Source of the DNA: Burkholderia arboris
GTDB lineage: Bacteria; Pseudomonadota; Gammaproteobacteria; Burkholderiales; Burkholderiaceae
Direction: 5' to 3'
Assembly: GCF_902499125.1 (NCBI RefSeq)
Contig: NZ_CABVPX010000045.1
Span: 1 to 56,708 of the forward strand
Length of the DNA: 56,708 nt
Position numbers and translations under genes: made by a program
The notes under the pieces: model-generated
What the model saw: only the letters and a program-made list of their open reading frames with translations
Told to the model about the DNA's origin: nothing
Databases searched by the model: none
Shown here: positions 44,228-54,900 of the stretch, piece by piece
Position numbering within the stretch: position 1 is the stretch's first letter
How the letters are laid out: every line of letters begins with the position of its first letter

Positions 44228-44832
44228 TGCTCGTGTATCGCGGAAATGCCCGGGAGGCGGCTCAGTGCCAGATGCGTTGCGAGTGTGCGTCACCGTATCG
44301 CGGCGCACTCTGTCTCCGGGTTTGCGTGGCCGTCGTATCGAAGCACCATTCGTCTCTCTACGCCCGAAGTCGGCAAGGGTGACCACGCGCGCAGGCGGGG
44401 CGGGTCTCCATGTCGATGGGCTGGCGGGCGGGTGCGCAGTATGCGGTCGGGGCAGGGACCGCCGACGCGTCGTTCAGCGTGGGTCAATATTGCCTTGAGC
44501 GCGAGTCGACGTTCTCGCTGACGCCTTCCCATCTCAGCCGATCTGCATTCAATCGAAACCGACGCGCCTGAAAAAGCACCCGACCTGCTGCGCCCCTCTG
44601 TCCCGATGCCGTTTGTGATCGTCATCAGGGCAGGGGGGACTTCCGTAAAGGCGCGTTCGACGCCGGATTGGATCCGAATCGTGCGGCACTGCCGGCGTTG
44701 CTCGGCGGTGCAATCGCGGATGGCAGCGCCAGCCCGCCATCCCGTTTTCGGCGGCCCGGACAGCGCTGCGGGAATGGCGTCGCGAAGCGCCCGTCAGCCG
44801 TGGCGATGAAGGTCGCCTAGCCGGACATGATC
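44228..44832. other. Intergenic region between convergent genes
   Basis: About 600 bp between the GH114 gene and the choS terminator region. Frames on both strands look like non-coding GC-rich sequence, and nothing functional was recognised. The homology to 40623-40675 begins at 44821. Confidence 0.4.
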
Positions 44833-44850
44833 GGCGTTCCAGCGAACGCC
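44833..44850 (-). terminator. Hairpin 45 bp after the cholesterol oxidase stop
   Basis: GGCGTTC-CAGC-GAACGCC gives a perfect 7-bp stem with a 4-nt loop. No T run follows on the minus strand. The conservation of the stem in the remnant copy (40635), with loop changes only, supports a real structure. Confidence 0.5.
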
Positions 44851-44895
44851 GCCAGCAGAATCCACGACCTTCAACACCGGCGTGCGCCGCGACCG

Positions 44896-46644
44896 TTACG
44901 GCATCAACCGATCCAGCAGCGGCGAGCGGAAGATCCGGTGCGGGTCGTAGCGTTCGAGCGTCGCGCGCGCCGTATCCCACGTGCTCGACGCCGGCTGTCC
45001 TTCACGATGCAGGTTCGGAATCGTGGTGGTGAGCATCGTGTCGTCTTGCCAGGCAGCCGTATCGGTATAGCCCCAACCCTTCGACCATTCGGGGCGCAGC
45101 GTCGCATACGAACCGGTGTAGTTCGCGAGCATCCATTGCTCGATCTCGCGATAGAAGCGATCGGCGGACGGCGTGCCCGGTAACGTCAGAATATCGAACC
45201 ACACGGCCACGTCCCACTCCGGCCGGTCGGGGCGCGGCTTGAGTGCGGACAGGCTGGGCACGGCCGCGCCGGCGCCGGCATCGGCCGGCTTGTCGAGACC
45301 GGTGATGCGGATCTCGACGGGACCGTTCATCGGATACTCGCCGCGCGCCTTGTACGTGTCGACGCGGTTCTGATAGAACTGCACGAACTCGCTGATCACG
45401 CGCTGCACGTCGGCGCGCCGCGCCAGTACCGCGTAGCCGTTCGCGGTCACGCGCAGCGTCGTCGGTCGAATGTACTGCAGCACGGTGCGCGACCAGCCCC
45501 AGATATCCCCGCTGAGCGTGAGCGCGAGACCGGCGGCCGTGATGGCCAATTGCGTCTGGCCGAACAGCGGCGTCAATGCGCCTTCGCCGCCGATCACGAT
45601 CCGCTTGACGAGATCGGAGATGGACTGCGAGATCGAATCGGAGAATGGATAGTTGTACGGCTGCGTGACGGCGCGCGACAGGAACGGCTTGCTGGGCGTG
45701 GGCGTCCAGACCTTGAGCCACGGGCTGGACGTAAACGGAAACCAGATGGCTTCCACCCGGCCCGCGCGATCGAGAAACGACGTGATCGTGCGGCCCGACG
45801 TGCCGGCCGGCGCAAACAGTTCGGAGGCCGGAATGTCGACGTAGCTCTGGCAGCGCAGGCGCTGGTTGGGGCCTGCCGTCAGCGTGACTTCGACGACGAA
45901 CGCCCGCCCGATGTGCGCGAGGAACGCGCCGATCTCGGGATCGCTGCGTTCGAACCGGCGCAGCACGTATTGCTGCCGGGCCGGATCGTACACGACCGCG
46001 GTGAGCGCGACCACGAGGTTGCTCAGCGAGCCGTAGGTGTGTCCCGGTTGCAAGGTTTCACCGACCGCCGGCACGGCAGTGCCGTGCGCATCGATCGCGA
46101 GCGCACCGCCGAGCGTGATGTCGCCCGGCGCAGGCGCGGCAATCACGCCGAGGCCATACTGTTCGAGCGTCGCGAGCAACGACTCCAGCGAGATGCCCGT
46201 TTGGGCGGTGACGCGCGCCGGACGTGCCGACGTGTCGACCGAGACGGCCGTCAGCGACTTCGTCGTATCGAGCAGCACCACGTTCGCGGCGCCGGCGCCC
46301 GGATCCAGCGTGAGCGGCGACCAGTTGTGCATGTAGCCGCGCGGGCGGATCCGGTAGCCGTTCGAGCGCGCCCAGTTGACCGCCGCGACGACATCGTCGG
46401 CCGAGCGCGGCGCGGCGGTCCATACGTCCTGCACGGCGATTTCACCGCTCCAGTTCTGGAACGCCTGCTTGTAAAGCGGGATGTCGGCCGGGAAGCCGGG
46501 CGGCGTCGCGTCGGCGGTTCGCGCATTGGCCGCAATCTGGTAGAGCGGCGTCCAGCCGGTGACGACGCCTGCGGCAGCGAGCTTCGCCATGTCGGCGAGG
46601 AAAGCGCGGCGCGACGCTGGTTCGTCTCGGAAGTCTTGACTCAT
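44896..46644 (-). CDS. choS: Cholesterol oxidase, VAO-type with covalent FAD
   Basis: 582 residues from ATG 46644, with GGAG 7 bp upstream. It belongs to the type II (vanillyl-alcohol-oxidase fold) cholesterol oxidases, as in Burkholderia cepacia ST-200 and Brevibacterium. A twin-arginine motif (SRRAFLADMAKLAAAG) indicates Tat export of the folded flavoprotein. The FAD domain has AAVNWARSNGYRIRPRGYMHNWSPL, where His106 should be the covalent FAD ligand, and GVIAAPAPGDITLGGALAIDAHG. It oxidises 3-beta-hydroxysterols with oxygen. It stands alone with a long AT-rich leader, and its last 36 codons are duplicated at 40676-40809. Confidence 0.93.
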   Translation of the reverse strand: MSQDFRDEPASRRAFLADMAKLAAAGVVTGWTPLYQIAANARTADATPPGFPADIPLYKQAFQNWSGEIAVQDVWTAAPRSADDVVAAVNWARSNGYRIRPRGYMHNWSPLTLDPGAGAANVVLLDTTKSLTAVSVDTSARPARVTAQTGISLESLLATLEQYGLGVIAAPAPGDITLGGALAIDAHGTAVPAVGETLQPGHTYGSLSNLVVALTAVVYDPARQQYVLRRFERSDPEIGAFLAHIGRAFVVEVTLTAGPNQRLRCQSYVDIPASELFAPAGTSGRTITSFLDRAGRVEAIWFPFTSSPWLKVWTPTPSKPFLSRAVTQPYNYPFSDSISQSISDLVKRIVIGGEGALTPLFGQTQLAITAAGLALTLSGDIWGWSRTVLQYIRPTTLRVTANGYAVLARRADVQRVISEFVQFYQNRVDTYKARGEYPMNGPVEIRITGLDKPADAGAGAAVPSLSALKPRPDRPEWDVAVWFDILTLPGTPSADRFYREIEQWMLANYTGSYATLRPEWSKGWGYTDTAAWQDDTMLTTTIPNLHREGQPASSTWDTARATLERYDPHRIFRSPLLDRLMP

Positions 46645-47786
46645 GGTGTGCTCCAGTTTTTTCGGAATGGTTTTGACGATCGGAAAGACGACAGATAACG
46701 CGGTGATACCGGGATACGGCAATACGAGCAGCAGCGATGCGAGGTAAAGCGTTGGCCGGTCAGGATTGAAAAGACGACCGGTTCGGCGATGCGCGGACGC
46801 GCATCATCGCGCGCCTCTGGAAGTCAATCCAGAAGCCGCCCGGTTACTTTTTCAACTGGCCGCCCGCCTGCCCTGCCGGCAAGCGAGTAGGGAATTCGAC
46901 TGAATATCGCGTGACGAAGCGCTAGCCGCGACGATCAATAAAGGGAGATTGCACGTGAATATTTATTCTCATGTTTCACATTTTTAAATAAAGTCACCCG
47001 CAATTCATGATCGGTTGATGATTCACCCCTTGCATCGCCGAAAGGGTATCAATCTGTTCGATGAGTGACAAGCGGTGAAATGGATTGGCGGTATCGTATC
47101 TAATGTTTCCGTTTTGTGACTGGCAACGGTTTTGTTAATTATGAATCTTTTGCGACGGCTTTATTTATCGGCGCCTGCCAGATTTATCAGGGATGATTTT
47201 TATAGAAAAAAGGCGTATTGGCGGCGGGGCAATTGGACCCGCGACGACAGCCACGCTGCGCCATCGCGCAGGCGCAATCGATCGTCGAACGAGTCGAAAC
47301 GATGATCGGGAAAGCTATGTTCGATGCCAAAGCCACGGTAGAGAACAAAGAAGCCTGGACGAGATCCCCCCAGACTTCTCTCGAACGACGTTTCGCAAAC
47401 AGAAACGGAAACGATTATTCCCGCGCGCAACGCATGGCCGGATTGTTGCGAAATTTCGCAATGAATAACGGCTAATCCCGCCATCGAAAACTGGCATATC
47501 AATCGGATTCCGTTCTGCGGAGCGAAACGGCTGAAGATAAACATCCAATCGACTGCAAATATCTTAAATCGTCGCTATCATACGCAGCTGGGGTATTCGG
47601 CATCAAATCAATCAAAGGAATCGTTTCGCCTTTTTGTCGCGTTTCCTTCAGTAAACACGCCAGGAGCGCGCCTTTATTCAGCAACGCTCAATGACCGAAA
47701 TGAATTATTCAGCTTATGGCGGGGATCGCCAGCAATCGTCAATCCCTGCGCAGCCGTCCTCAAGCACGCACAACAAGGAGAGTCAG
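46645..47786. other. Long AT-rich regulatory region between choS and the LuxR gene
   Basis: About 1.1 kb, divergent. 46960-47200 is clearly AT-richer than the genome (TTTTTAAATAAAG, ATGTTTCCGTTTTG, TTTATTTATCGGCG), as expected for H-NS-type silenced promoters. Frames such as 47218-47475 are short and have no family resemblance. The AAGGAG ribosome-binding site at 47775 belongs to the LuxR gene. Confidence 0.5.
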
Positions 47787-48620
47787 ATGGTCGCAATCTT
47801 CGCGAAGCTCGGGAAGGTGATTTCGAGCGCCGGCAGCGAGCGCTTCGCATCCGACATGCATGCCTTGCTGGCCGGATCGATTCCGCTCGCCACCACCCGG
47901 ATGACGGAATGGACGCTCGACGAGCCGGCTGGCGAAGTGGTTCACGTGGAATCGCTCGGCGCGTTCGGTGCGACGCGCGACGACGGACGCGGCGGCGCGC
48001 CCGTCGTGCACGGCGAGCGGGAACCGGCGCCGCATCCGCTGCGAAACCGGATCGTGGCCGCCTGCGACCGGCAGCTCATTCACGTCGATCCGCTGATGCG
48101 GCGCGGCCACGGCGGCGAGGTCGCGCCGCAGCGCGGGGCGAGCGCGGGATTCCAGTGCCACCTCGTGTCGCGCAAGGCGAATCGCCGCTACGTGATTTCG
48201 TTGCATCGCACGGCGTCGCATGACGACTTCTCGTTGCAGGAGATGGCGTTCCTGAGGAATTTCGCCGATACGCTGCTGCCGCTCGTCGAGTGGCATGCGT
48301 CGACGCGGCGGCAGGGCGCGCGCGAATCCGGGGCGCCGGGCGGTGGGGTGGCGGGCGTGCCCGGTGTCGAGGCGCTGCGCCACGAGTTCGAGTCGCGGCT
48401 TGCGCGCGCCTCGGTCGTGTTGTCGGCGCGCGAAAGCGAAGTGTGCCTCGGCCTGCTCGCGGGCAAGATGCTGCGCGAAATGGCCGGCGAGCTCGGCGTC
48501 AAGGAGAGTACGGTCGAAACGTACATCAAGCGCGCCGCGGTGAAGCTCGGCATCAGCGGCCGGCACGGGCTCACGAAATGGATGATCGACGATTGCGTGC
48601 CGCTCACATCGGCGGCATGA
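47787..48620 (+). CDS. LuxR family transcriptional regulator of the NRPS cluster
   Basis: 277 residues from ATG 47787, which follows AAGGAG by 6 bp. In-frame ATGs at 47691 and 47700 lack a ribosome-binding site. The C-terminal GerE HTH is clear: LSARESEVCLGLLAGKMLREMAGELGVKESTVETYIKRAAVKLGI. The N-terminal 200 residues have no autoinducer-binding hallmark (no WxxxYxxxxY or PAS motif), so this is probably an AmbR-like orphan regulator. It is convergent with the exporter-GT25-NRPS operon and is the likely pathway activator. Confidence 0.9.
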   Translation: MVAIFAKLGKVISSAGSERFASDMHALLAGSIPLATTRMTEWTLDEPAGEVVHVESLGAFGATRDDGRGGAPVVHGEREPAPHPLRNRIVAACDRQLIHVDPLMRRGHGGEVAPQRGASAGFQCHLVSRKANRRYVISLHRTASHDDFSLQEMAFLRNFADTLLPLVEWHASTRRQGARESGAPGGGVAGVPGVEALRHEFESRLARASVVLSARESEVCLGLLAGKMLREMAGELGVKESTVETYIKRAAVKLGISGRHGLTKWMIDDCVPLTSAA

Positions 48621-49050
48621 CGCTGGTTTCTTTCGCGAATCGGATCGCGGCCCCGGCTTCGGCTTCGGCTGTTTCATCGACCTTTTGTTCAACGCCGTCG
48701 GAAGACTCCTGACGAAGTGATGAAGCGGCGCTTGCGCGCGACACGCGCCGACATGATCCGAACATCGTGCCGCTCCCCCGTCTGTCGCGGATATCCGGGA
48801 CAAACCGGCGAAGCACCGGCCATCGAATCCGGTGCGGCGCGCGGCGCCGCGGGCCAGAGCGCCGCATCCGGCGCTTGATCCGGTCGCCGGCCCGGGCGAT
48901 CCGCCGCCCGTTAAGAACGGGATCGTCACATGACGAAGCGGCATCGTCCGGACGCCCGCTCGTTGCATCGACGGTTCGGCAGCTGCGCGGGCGAACACCC
49001 GCATCGCATCGTTGCCGCCGCCGCCGAAACCCGGCGGCCCGGGGCATCGG
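48621..49050. other. Gap between convergent luxR and exporter genes
   Basis: 430 bp without a credible gene. A minus-strand frame from 48604 to 49047 is Arg-rich shadow sequence. No strong hairpin or T-tract terminator was seen. Confidence 0.4.
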
Positions 49051-50754
49051 TCATCCTGCCATGTCGGCGCTGGCGGGACACCGGGCCGAGTCCGAGAAGA
49101 TGCGGCCGCTATCCAGGCGAATGACCCGGCCGGCCAGCCTGAAATACTGATCGTCATGGGTCACGATGATCACGCATTTCCCCCGCGATTGCAGATCGGG
49201 CACCAGCACTTCGTAGAAGAATTTCTTGAAAACCGGATCCTGGTCGGCAGCCCACTCGTCCAGGATATAAATCGGGCGATCCTCGATGTAGGCGCAGAGT
49301 AACGCCAGTCTCTTGCGCTGCCCCGTCGACAAGGCCCTGGTCGTCGAGTAAGTCTTGTCATGAATCTCGATCTTGCCCGCCAGCTTCAGGGTTTCGAGGT
49401 ATTCCTGCGCAAGCTCGATGCTCGCACTTTCATGGTCCGGCCCGATGATGCGATTGAACAGATGGAAATCGGTAAATACGGCGGAAAACAGATTCCGGTA
49501 CCGCTCGCGCGCATCGTCGTCGATGACTTTTCCGTCCAGGGCAATATGGCCTTCGGTTGGCACATAGAGGCCGCTGAGCACCTTCGCCAGCGTGCTTTTG
49601 CCGCTGCCGTTTCCACCGATCACATAGACCAGCTCGCCGGCGTGAATCGTCAGGTTGACGGGGCCCAGGACGAAGTCGACCGACGACGCGTTGTCACGGT
49701 AGGTCATCTTGACGTCGCGCAACTCGATACGCTGCCATGACCGGATCGGCGCGGATTCCCCCATGCCGGGCGACGGCGGCTTGCCGAATGAATCCGGCGT
49801 GTCGTCGATCAGGAAACCGAATTCCGCCAGTCGGGCGAGGGCGGTCTTGCCCTCGGCCACGATCGGCAGAATGTTGATCAGCATGGTCAGCGGCCCCATC
49901 ATGTAGAGCACGGCCAGGATGCTCGCCGTGAGTACGGCGGGGTCCACGACGCCGAGAGACGGCACGCCGAACAGCAGGAATCCGAGCAGGACCGCCACGG
50001 TGACCTGGCCGATGCTGTCGCCGGTCATGAACCAGAAGCGTTCGATGTAGTTGTAGCCCGCCACGCGCCGCGACGATACTTCGATCGCCGCCTTGGTGAA
50101 CCAGCGTCGCCGGGCCCGGTTGAGCTTGAGCTCCTTGATGCCGAACACGAGGCTGTGCGTGTATTCGTTGAACTGGACGAACTCGTCGCGCACCCGTTCC
50201 GTGAAATTGGCCGCCTTTCGATAGAAAAACAGGTAGAGCACCAGGCCGACGATCGTCAGCGTGAGCGTCGACGCGAACACGATCCACGACAGATAGGCGA
50301 GATAGGCGACGCTGCACATCAGGACGACGGATTGAACCAGGATCGTCGGTATGGTGAGCAGGGTCTGGCTCAGTTGCGGAATGTCTTGCGTCAGCATCGT
50401 CAGCACATGCGGCGCGCCGCGTCGGTCGATGTCTTCCAGCGGCGTCGCCAGGATGCGCTTGCACAGGTTGACGCGCAATCGCGTCATGATCTTCATGCAC
50501 GCGTAGGACGGCATCGCGGCAGCGCCGCTCCGGCAGATCACCGCGACGACGTTCACCGCGATGAAGAGCATCAACAGCATCGGCCGATCGTCCTGGTCGT
50601 GAAGCACCCGGCTGATCAGGCCGACGCCCGCGATCGACGCCACGCCGCTGATGAGGCCCGTCAGGACCGTGCCCAGGGTCAACCAGGGATGACTGCGCCA
50701 CATCAGGGTGACGGCTGAGTGCCACGGCGGCGATTTGCTTTGGGCGGAGTCCAT
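49051..50754 (-). CDS. Cyclic-peptide export ABC transporter, SyrD/PvdE type
   Basis: 567 residues. Six membrane segments (about 1-320) are followed by an ATPase domain with Walker A GGNGSGKST, the atypical signature LSTGQRKRLA, and Walker B YILDEWAADQDPVFKKFFYEVL. The LSTGQ and DEWAADQDP wording is specific for SyrD/PvdE/YojI exporters of nonribosomal peptides, in which one chain carries TMD and NBD. It is the last gene of the operon NRPS-GT25-unknown-exporter and presumably exports the peptide to the periplasm or outside. Confidence 0.93.
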   Translation of the reverse strand: MDSAQSKSPPWHSAVTLMWRSHPWLTLGTVLTGLISGVASIAGVGLISRVLHDQDDRPMLLMLFIAVNVVAVICRSGAAAMPSYACMKIMTRLRVNLCKRILATPLEDIDRRGAPHVLTMLTQDIPQLSQTLLTIPTILVQSVVLMCSVAYLAYLSWIVFASTLTLTIVGLVLYLFFYRKAANFTERVRDEFVQFNEYTHSLVFGIKELKLNRARRRWFTKAAIEVSSRRVAGYNYIERFWFMTGDSIGQVTVAVLLGFLLFGVPSLGVVDPAVLTASILAVLYMMGPLTMLINILPIVAEGKTALARLAEFGFLIDDTPDSFGKPPSPGMGESAPIRSWQRIELRDVKMTYRDNASSVDFVLGPVNLTIHAGELVYVIGGNGSGKSTLAKVLSGLYVPTEGHIALDGKVIDDDARERYRNLFSAVFTDFHLFNRIIGPDHESASIELAQEYLETLKLAGKIEIHDKTYSTTRALSTGQRKRLALLCAYIEDRPIYILDEWAADQDPVFKKFFYEVLVPDLQSRGKCVIIVTHDDQYFRLAGRVIRLDSGRIFSDSARCPASADMAG

Positions 50755-50791
50755 GAGTCGCTTTTTGGAGAGGCGTGAAAACGGGAAGGGC

Positions 50792-51271
50792 TCAGTTGAC
50801 CAGGTGACTGAGTTCGATGGTGTGTGCCGCCGATCTCAATCTCGACGACGCCTCGTGCCTTCCGAGAAACGTGATGCTTTCGACGATTTCCAGCGGCGAA
50901 TCGGAAAACAGGATGCAGCACTTCAGCAGGCGCTGCGCACGGTCCCAGCCGACGTTCATGGAATCGGCCACGCCCTGCAACGCGGCCTCGACCGACGCGG
51001 CCGTCCAGCTGTCGTTCCGGATCAGCTGCGACTCGATCAGCCGAAGAAATTTCAGGAGCGTGCGGGGATTGCTTTCGATGCTGTACATGAGGATGTAATC
51101 GATCCGCAGTTTCTTCGTGATCAACGGAAAAATCAGGTCGATCACGCCGGCGGTCGATTCGCATTTCCCGTAAGCCAGCGAAATCGCCTCGCCGAGCTTG
51201 CGGTCCCGGTGAAGCGCATCCAGCGCGGCCTGTACGAACGCCGCCTCATGGTCAACGGTAGTGATTTGCAT
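50792..51271 (-). CDS. Unknown 159-residue protein of the NRPS operon
   Basis: 159 residues from ATG 51271. It is helical throughout, without signal peptide or membrane segments. Notable are VIDLIFPLITKKLRIDYILMYSIESNPRTLLKFLRLIESQ and WDRAQRLLKCCILFSDSPLEIVESITFLGRHEASSRLRSAAH. It lies 37 bp before the exporter gene and 53 bp after the GT25 gene, so it is co-transcribed with NRPS tailoring and export. I do not recognise the family; it may be an adaptor or a small tailoring factor. Confidence 0.75.
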   Translation of the reverse strand: MQITTVDHEAAFVQAALDALHRDRKLGEAISLAYGKCESTAGVIDLIFPLITKKLRIDYILMYSIESNPRTLLKFLRLIESQLIRNDSWTAASVEAALQGVADSMNVGWDRAQRLLKCCILFSDSPLEIVESITFLGRHEASSRLRSAAHTIELSHLVN

Positions 51272-51324
51272 GATGTTCAATGGCCTGTCGAGTGATGGAT
51301 TGCGGCGAGCGTGGACCGCAGGCG

Positions 51325-51981
51325 TTACCAGCCATCCGGAATGGGCATGGAATAGGTCAGCGGCTTTTCCGGCATGACTTCGTCCATGATGTCGGAGTAG
51401 CCGGACTCCTGGCCGACCAGATTGGGCTCGAAGCAGTAGCAGTTGAACGTCTTCTGCAGGACGAGGTTGTTGCGGTCGTTGATGGCCGGCGGATGCTCGT
51501 TGATCGCGATGAACGCGTCGTAAAGCGAGTTCCTGACGACGTACGCATGCGCGGTCAGCGTCTCCACGGTCTTGACGACGTTCGGCGCGACGGGAATGGG
51601 CGGCGCGAAGTGATACGCGCCCAGAAACAGCATGTGCCAGTCGTCCGGCACCTGCGCGATGAAGTCGGGGAAGCGCGCGGCGAAATCGGCGGCGAAGAAC
51701 GCGTCGTCCTCGAAGATCAGGACTTCGCTCGCGCCGGCGGCCTTGGCCTGTTGCACGGCGGCGAGATGGCTCATCGTGCAGCCGTAGTCCTGCGGACGCA
51801 TGTGGCTCAAGGATTCCGGAACGCTCACGAGTCTTGCATCGACCGCGGGCAGCCGTTCCACCGTGAGGATGTTCTGCTCGGCGAATTTGCGCTGCATCGC
51901 CTCCCAGCGATCGGGACGCCGGTCCAGGTTGATGCAGACCTTGCGGGCGAAAGTGTTGTCGATCGTCGGCGTTGATTTCAT
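51325..51981 (-). CDS. Glycosyltransferase family 25 protein
   Basis: 218 residues. GT25 motifs are VCINLDRRPDRWEAMQRKF, QDYGCTMSHLAAVQQAKAAGASEVLIFEDDA (EDD metal/donor motif), FLGAY, and LTAHAYVVRNSLYDAFI. The family includes LPS and procollagen galactosyltransferases. It overlaps the end of the NRPS gene by 4 bp (ATGA), so it is made together with the synthetase. That points to sugar transfer onto the peptide or its side chain rather than LPS work. It lacks a signal peptide and is cytoplasmic. Confidence 0.87.
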   Translation of the reverse strand: MKSTPTIDNTFARKVCINLDRRPDRWEAMQRKFAEQNILTVERLPAVDARLVSVPESLSHMRPQDYGCTMSHLAAVQQAKAAGASEVLIFEDDAFFAADFAARFPDFIAQVPDDWHMLFLGAYHFAPPIPVAPNVVKTVETLTAHAYVVRNSLYDAFIAINEHPPAINDRNNLVLQKTFNCYCFEPNLVGQESGYSDIMDEVMPEKPLTYSMPIPDGW

Positions 51982-54900
51982 GAGGGCTTTTTTTCAAGGA
52001 ACTGATTGACATGGGCAGCGAGGACACCGGCATGCGGATCGAGCAGCATGGTCAGGTGGTCGCCGGGGACGTCCGTCACCTCGACGGGAAGCGCCGAGAA
52101 GCGTGACCACCCCCAGGCCGGGTCCAGGCGAAGCTGCGCGATCTCGGGCGACGGATCGTAGTCGCCGGGATCGCGCTCGGTACTGCGGAACAACGCGATC
52201 GGCACGGGCAGCGGGGAGGCTTGCGGCACGTAGTGCGACTTGAAGTTGGCCTGATAGACGCGCAGGTAGGCGCGCAGGCGGTCGGGTCCGGCGTCCGCGA
52301 ACCAGCTGCCGCGGGCGCCGATCCGGTCGAGGATCAGGCCGGCCTGGCCGTCGGGATCGAGCGGGACGAGGTCGTCTCGCGTCACCTGCAGGTCGGTCCC
52401 GAGGAAGGTGCCGATTTCGTGAGCGATCGCGACCAGCCAGTCGGTGTCGTCCCAGTCCCGCCAGTAGGTGGCGGCCGGGCAGTCGATGGGTGCGGACGCA
52501 TCGAAGATCGCCAGCAGCTTCACGACGGCGCCCTTGGCGACGAGCTGCCGGCTCATTTCGAGCGCCACCTGCGCGCCGAACGAGTGGCCGGCCAGGTAGT
52601 AGGGGCCCGCGCCCACCAGCGGCCAGATGCGTTCGATGTGGCGGGCCGCGATGTCTTCCACGCGGGTGAGCGGCAGGCAGGCGCCGTCGAGGCCGAGCGC
52701 TTCCAGCCCGTGAATCGCGTGGGCGCCGCTCAGGCGGTTCGCGAGCGGGTGGAAGTAGACCACGTTCCCGCCGGCGCCCGGCAGGAGGAACAGCGGCGCG
52801 GCGGGACCGCCGTCGCGGATCGGCACGAGTCCGCCGGCGGGCGCGGACGGTTCCTGCGTGGCCAGCGCCGCCGCCAGCTTCTCGATCGTCGGGTTCTCGA
52901 AGAGACAGGAAATCGGCAGCCGGCGATCGAACGCCTTCTCGACATTGGCCATCAGCTGGATCGCGATGATCGAGTGACCGCCGAGATCGAAATAGTTGTC
53001 GCTGACCGTGATGTCGTTTCGCTTGAAGATCCGCTGCCAGATCTCCAGCAACGTGCTTTCGTGCGCCGTCGGCGCGACGGCGCGGGCCGCCGTAACCGGA
53101 CCGGCGGCGGGCTGGACGGCAGGGGCGGCCACGCCGCGCGGCGCGCCCGGCTGGCCACCGGCAGCCGGCGCATCGGCGAGCTGGCCGGTCGGCTGGTCAG
53201 GCTCGGCGGCGAATCGCTCCAGCATTGCGCGGAGGGTGTCCAGCATCTGCCGCACCACGTCGGGCGCGACGCGGTGTGCGTCGTGCGAAATTTCGAAGCC
53301 GATGCGCTCGTTCGGGTGCACGGTCAGGGTCAGCGGGTAATTCGATTCCGCGAAGGCGCGGGTGTCGAGGATCTCGAGGTCGTCCGGCCCGAGATCGGGA
53401 GCAGCGGCAACCGGGAAGTTCTCGAACACCAGCAGGCTGTCGAACAGGCTGTCGCGGGCGGGCAGTTCGCTCCACGACTGGATATCGACCAGCGAACTGT
53501 ACGAATGCGGCTCCATGGCCGTCTGGGCTGCGTGGATCTCCGCCAGCCATGCGGTGAAGGGGCGCTCCGGCGCGATGCGCAAGCGCAACGGCAGCGTGTT
53601 GATGAACAGCCCCGCGACCGACTCGACGCCGTCGAGCATCGGCGGGCGACCGGACACGGTGACGCCGAAGACGACGTCGTCCGTGCCGGCGTGGCGCCGC
53701 AGTACCAATGCCCAGACAGCGCGTACCAGGACGTTGAGGGTGACGCGATGGGTGCGCATGAGCGCTTGCAGCCGCGCGGCCAGGGTCTCATCGAGCAGGA
53801 ACTGCTGTGTCCGGCGCGTAGCCTGCCGCGCGGCGTCGCCGGCGGCCTGCCGGGCCGGACCGGCCGCGATCGGCGTGGCGGCATGGAACCCCGCCAGTTC
53901 GGCGCGCCACCAGGTCTCGTCGGCCGAGCGCGGATGGCGCGCGAGCCAGTCGATGTACGTGCGGTATCCCGGCGCCGATGCAGTCACCGCGGGCGCGCCG
54001 GTGCGGACGAGCGACAGGTAGTCGTCGAACACTTCCTTCATCAGGATGGCGGTGCTCCAGCCGTCGAGAACGATGTGGTGTGCGCTCCAGCAGAAGCGAT
54101 GGCGCGTGTCCGTTTCCTGGATCAGCGTGCAGCGGAACAACGGCGCGCGCTGAAGATCGAAGCCGCGCCGCCGGTCATCGGCGAGGAAGGCGTCGAAGTC
54201 CTGCGCACGGCGGGACGCATCGCGGGATCGCCAGTCGAGGAATGTCCACGGCAGGTCGACCGCGTGCAGCACGGTCTGGACGGGCTGATCGCGATCGGCC
54301 CACGCGAACGCGGTGCGCAGCACGGGATGGCGCGCGAGCGCATTGCCCCACGCTTGCCGGAGCGCCGGCACCTGGAGCGGGCCGCGGACGACGAAGCTGA
54401 ACTGCTGGAAATAGGCGGCGGGATCCAGGTCGTACAGCGAATGGAACAGGATGCCCTGCTGCAGCGAAGAGAGCGGGTAGCTGTCCTCGATGTTGTCCCA
54501 TGCGGCGTCCTGGACCGACGCCGCGAAGTCGAGCAAGCGGTCCTTGAAGTGCGCGGCCAGGTTCTCGACCGTCTGCCGCCGGTGCAGCCGCTCGCCGTAG
54601 CGCCAGTCCACCTGCAGCCTGCCGTCGACCACGGCGGCGACGATCTCGAACGCATGCGTGCGCTGCGACCGCTCGGCACGCAGCGAACCGAGGTCCTCGG
54701 CCGCCGGGCGCCAGCCTTCGGATTGCTGCAACACGGTGTCGAGCCGCCCGTGATAGTTGAAGAGGATATCGGCGCTCGGCAGCGCGGCGAGGCTGTCGCG
54801 CACGGCGTCGTCGGGGCTCAGGTAGCGGAGCAGCGAATAGCTGAAGCCTTCGGCCGGAATCTCGCGCAACTGCTGCCGTGCGGCACGCAGCGCTTCCTCA

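Noticed and set aside
47218..47475. 85-codon frame before the LuxR gene
   Set aside because: No similarity by eye and no ribosome-binding site in an AT-rich leader.
48604..49047. 147-codon minus-strand frame after the LuxR gene
   Set aside because: Arg-rich shadow composition without a motif.
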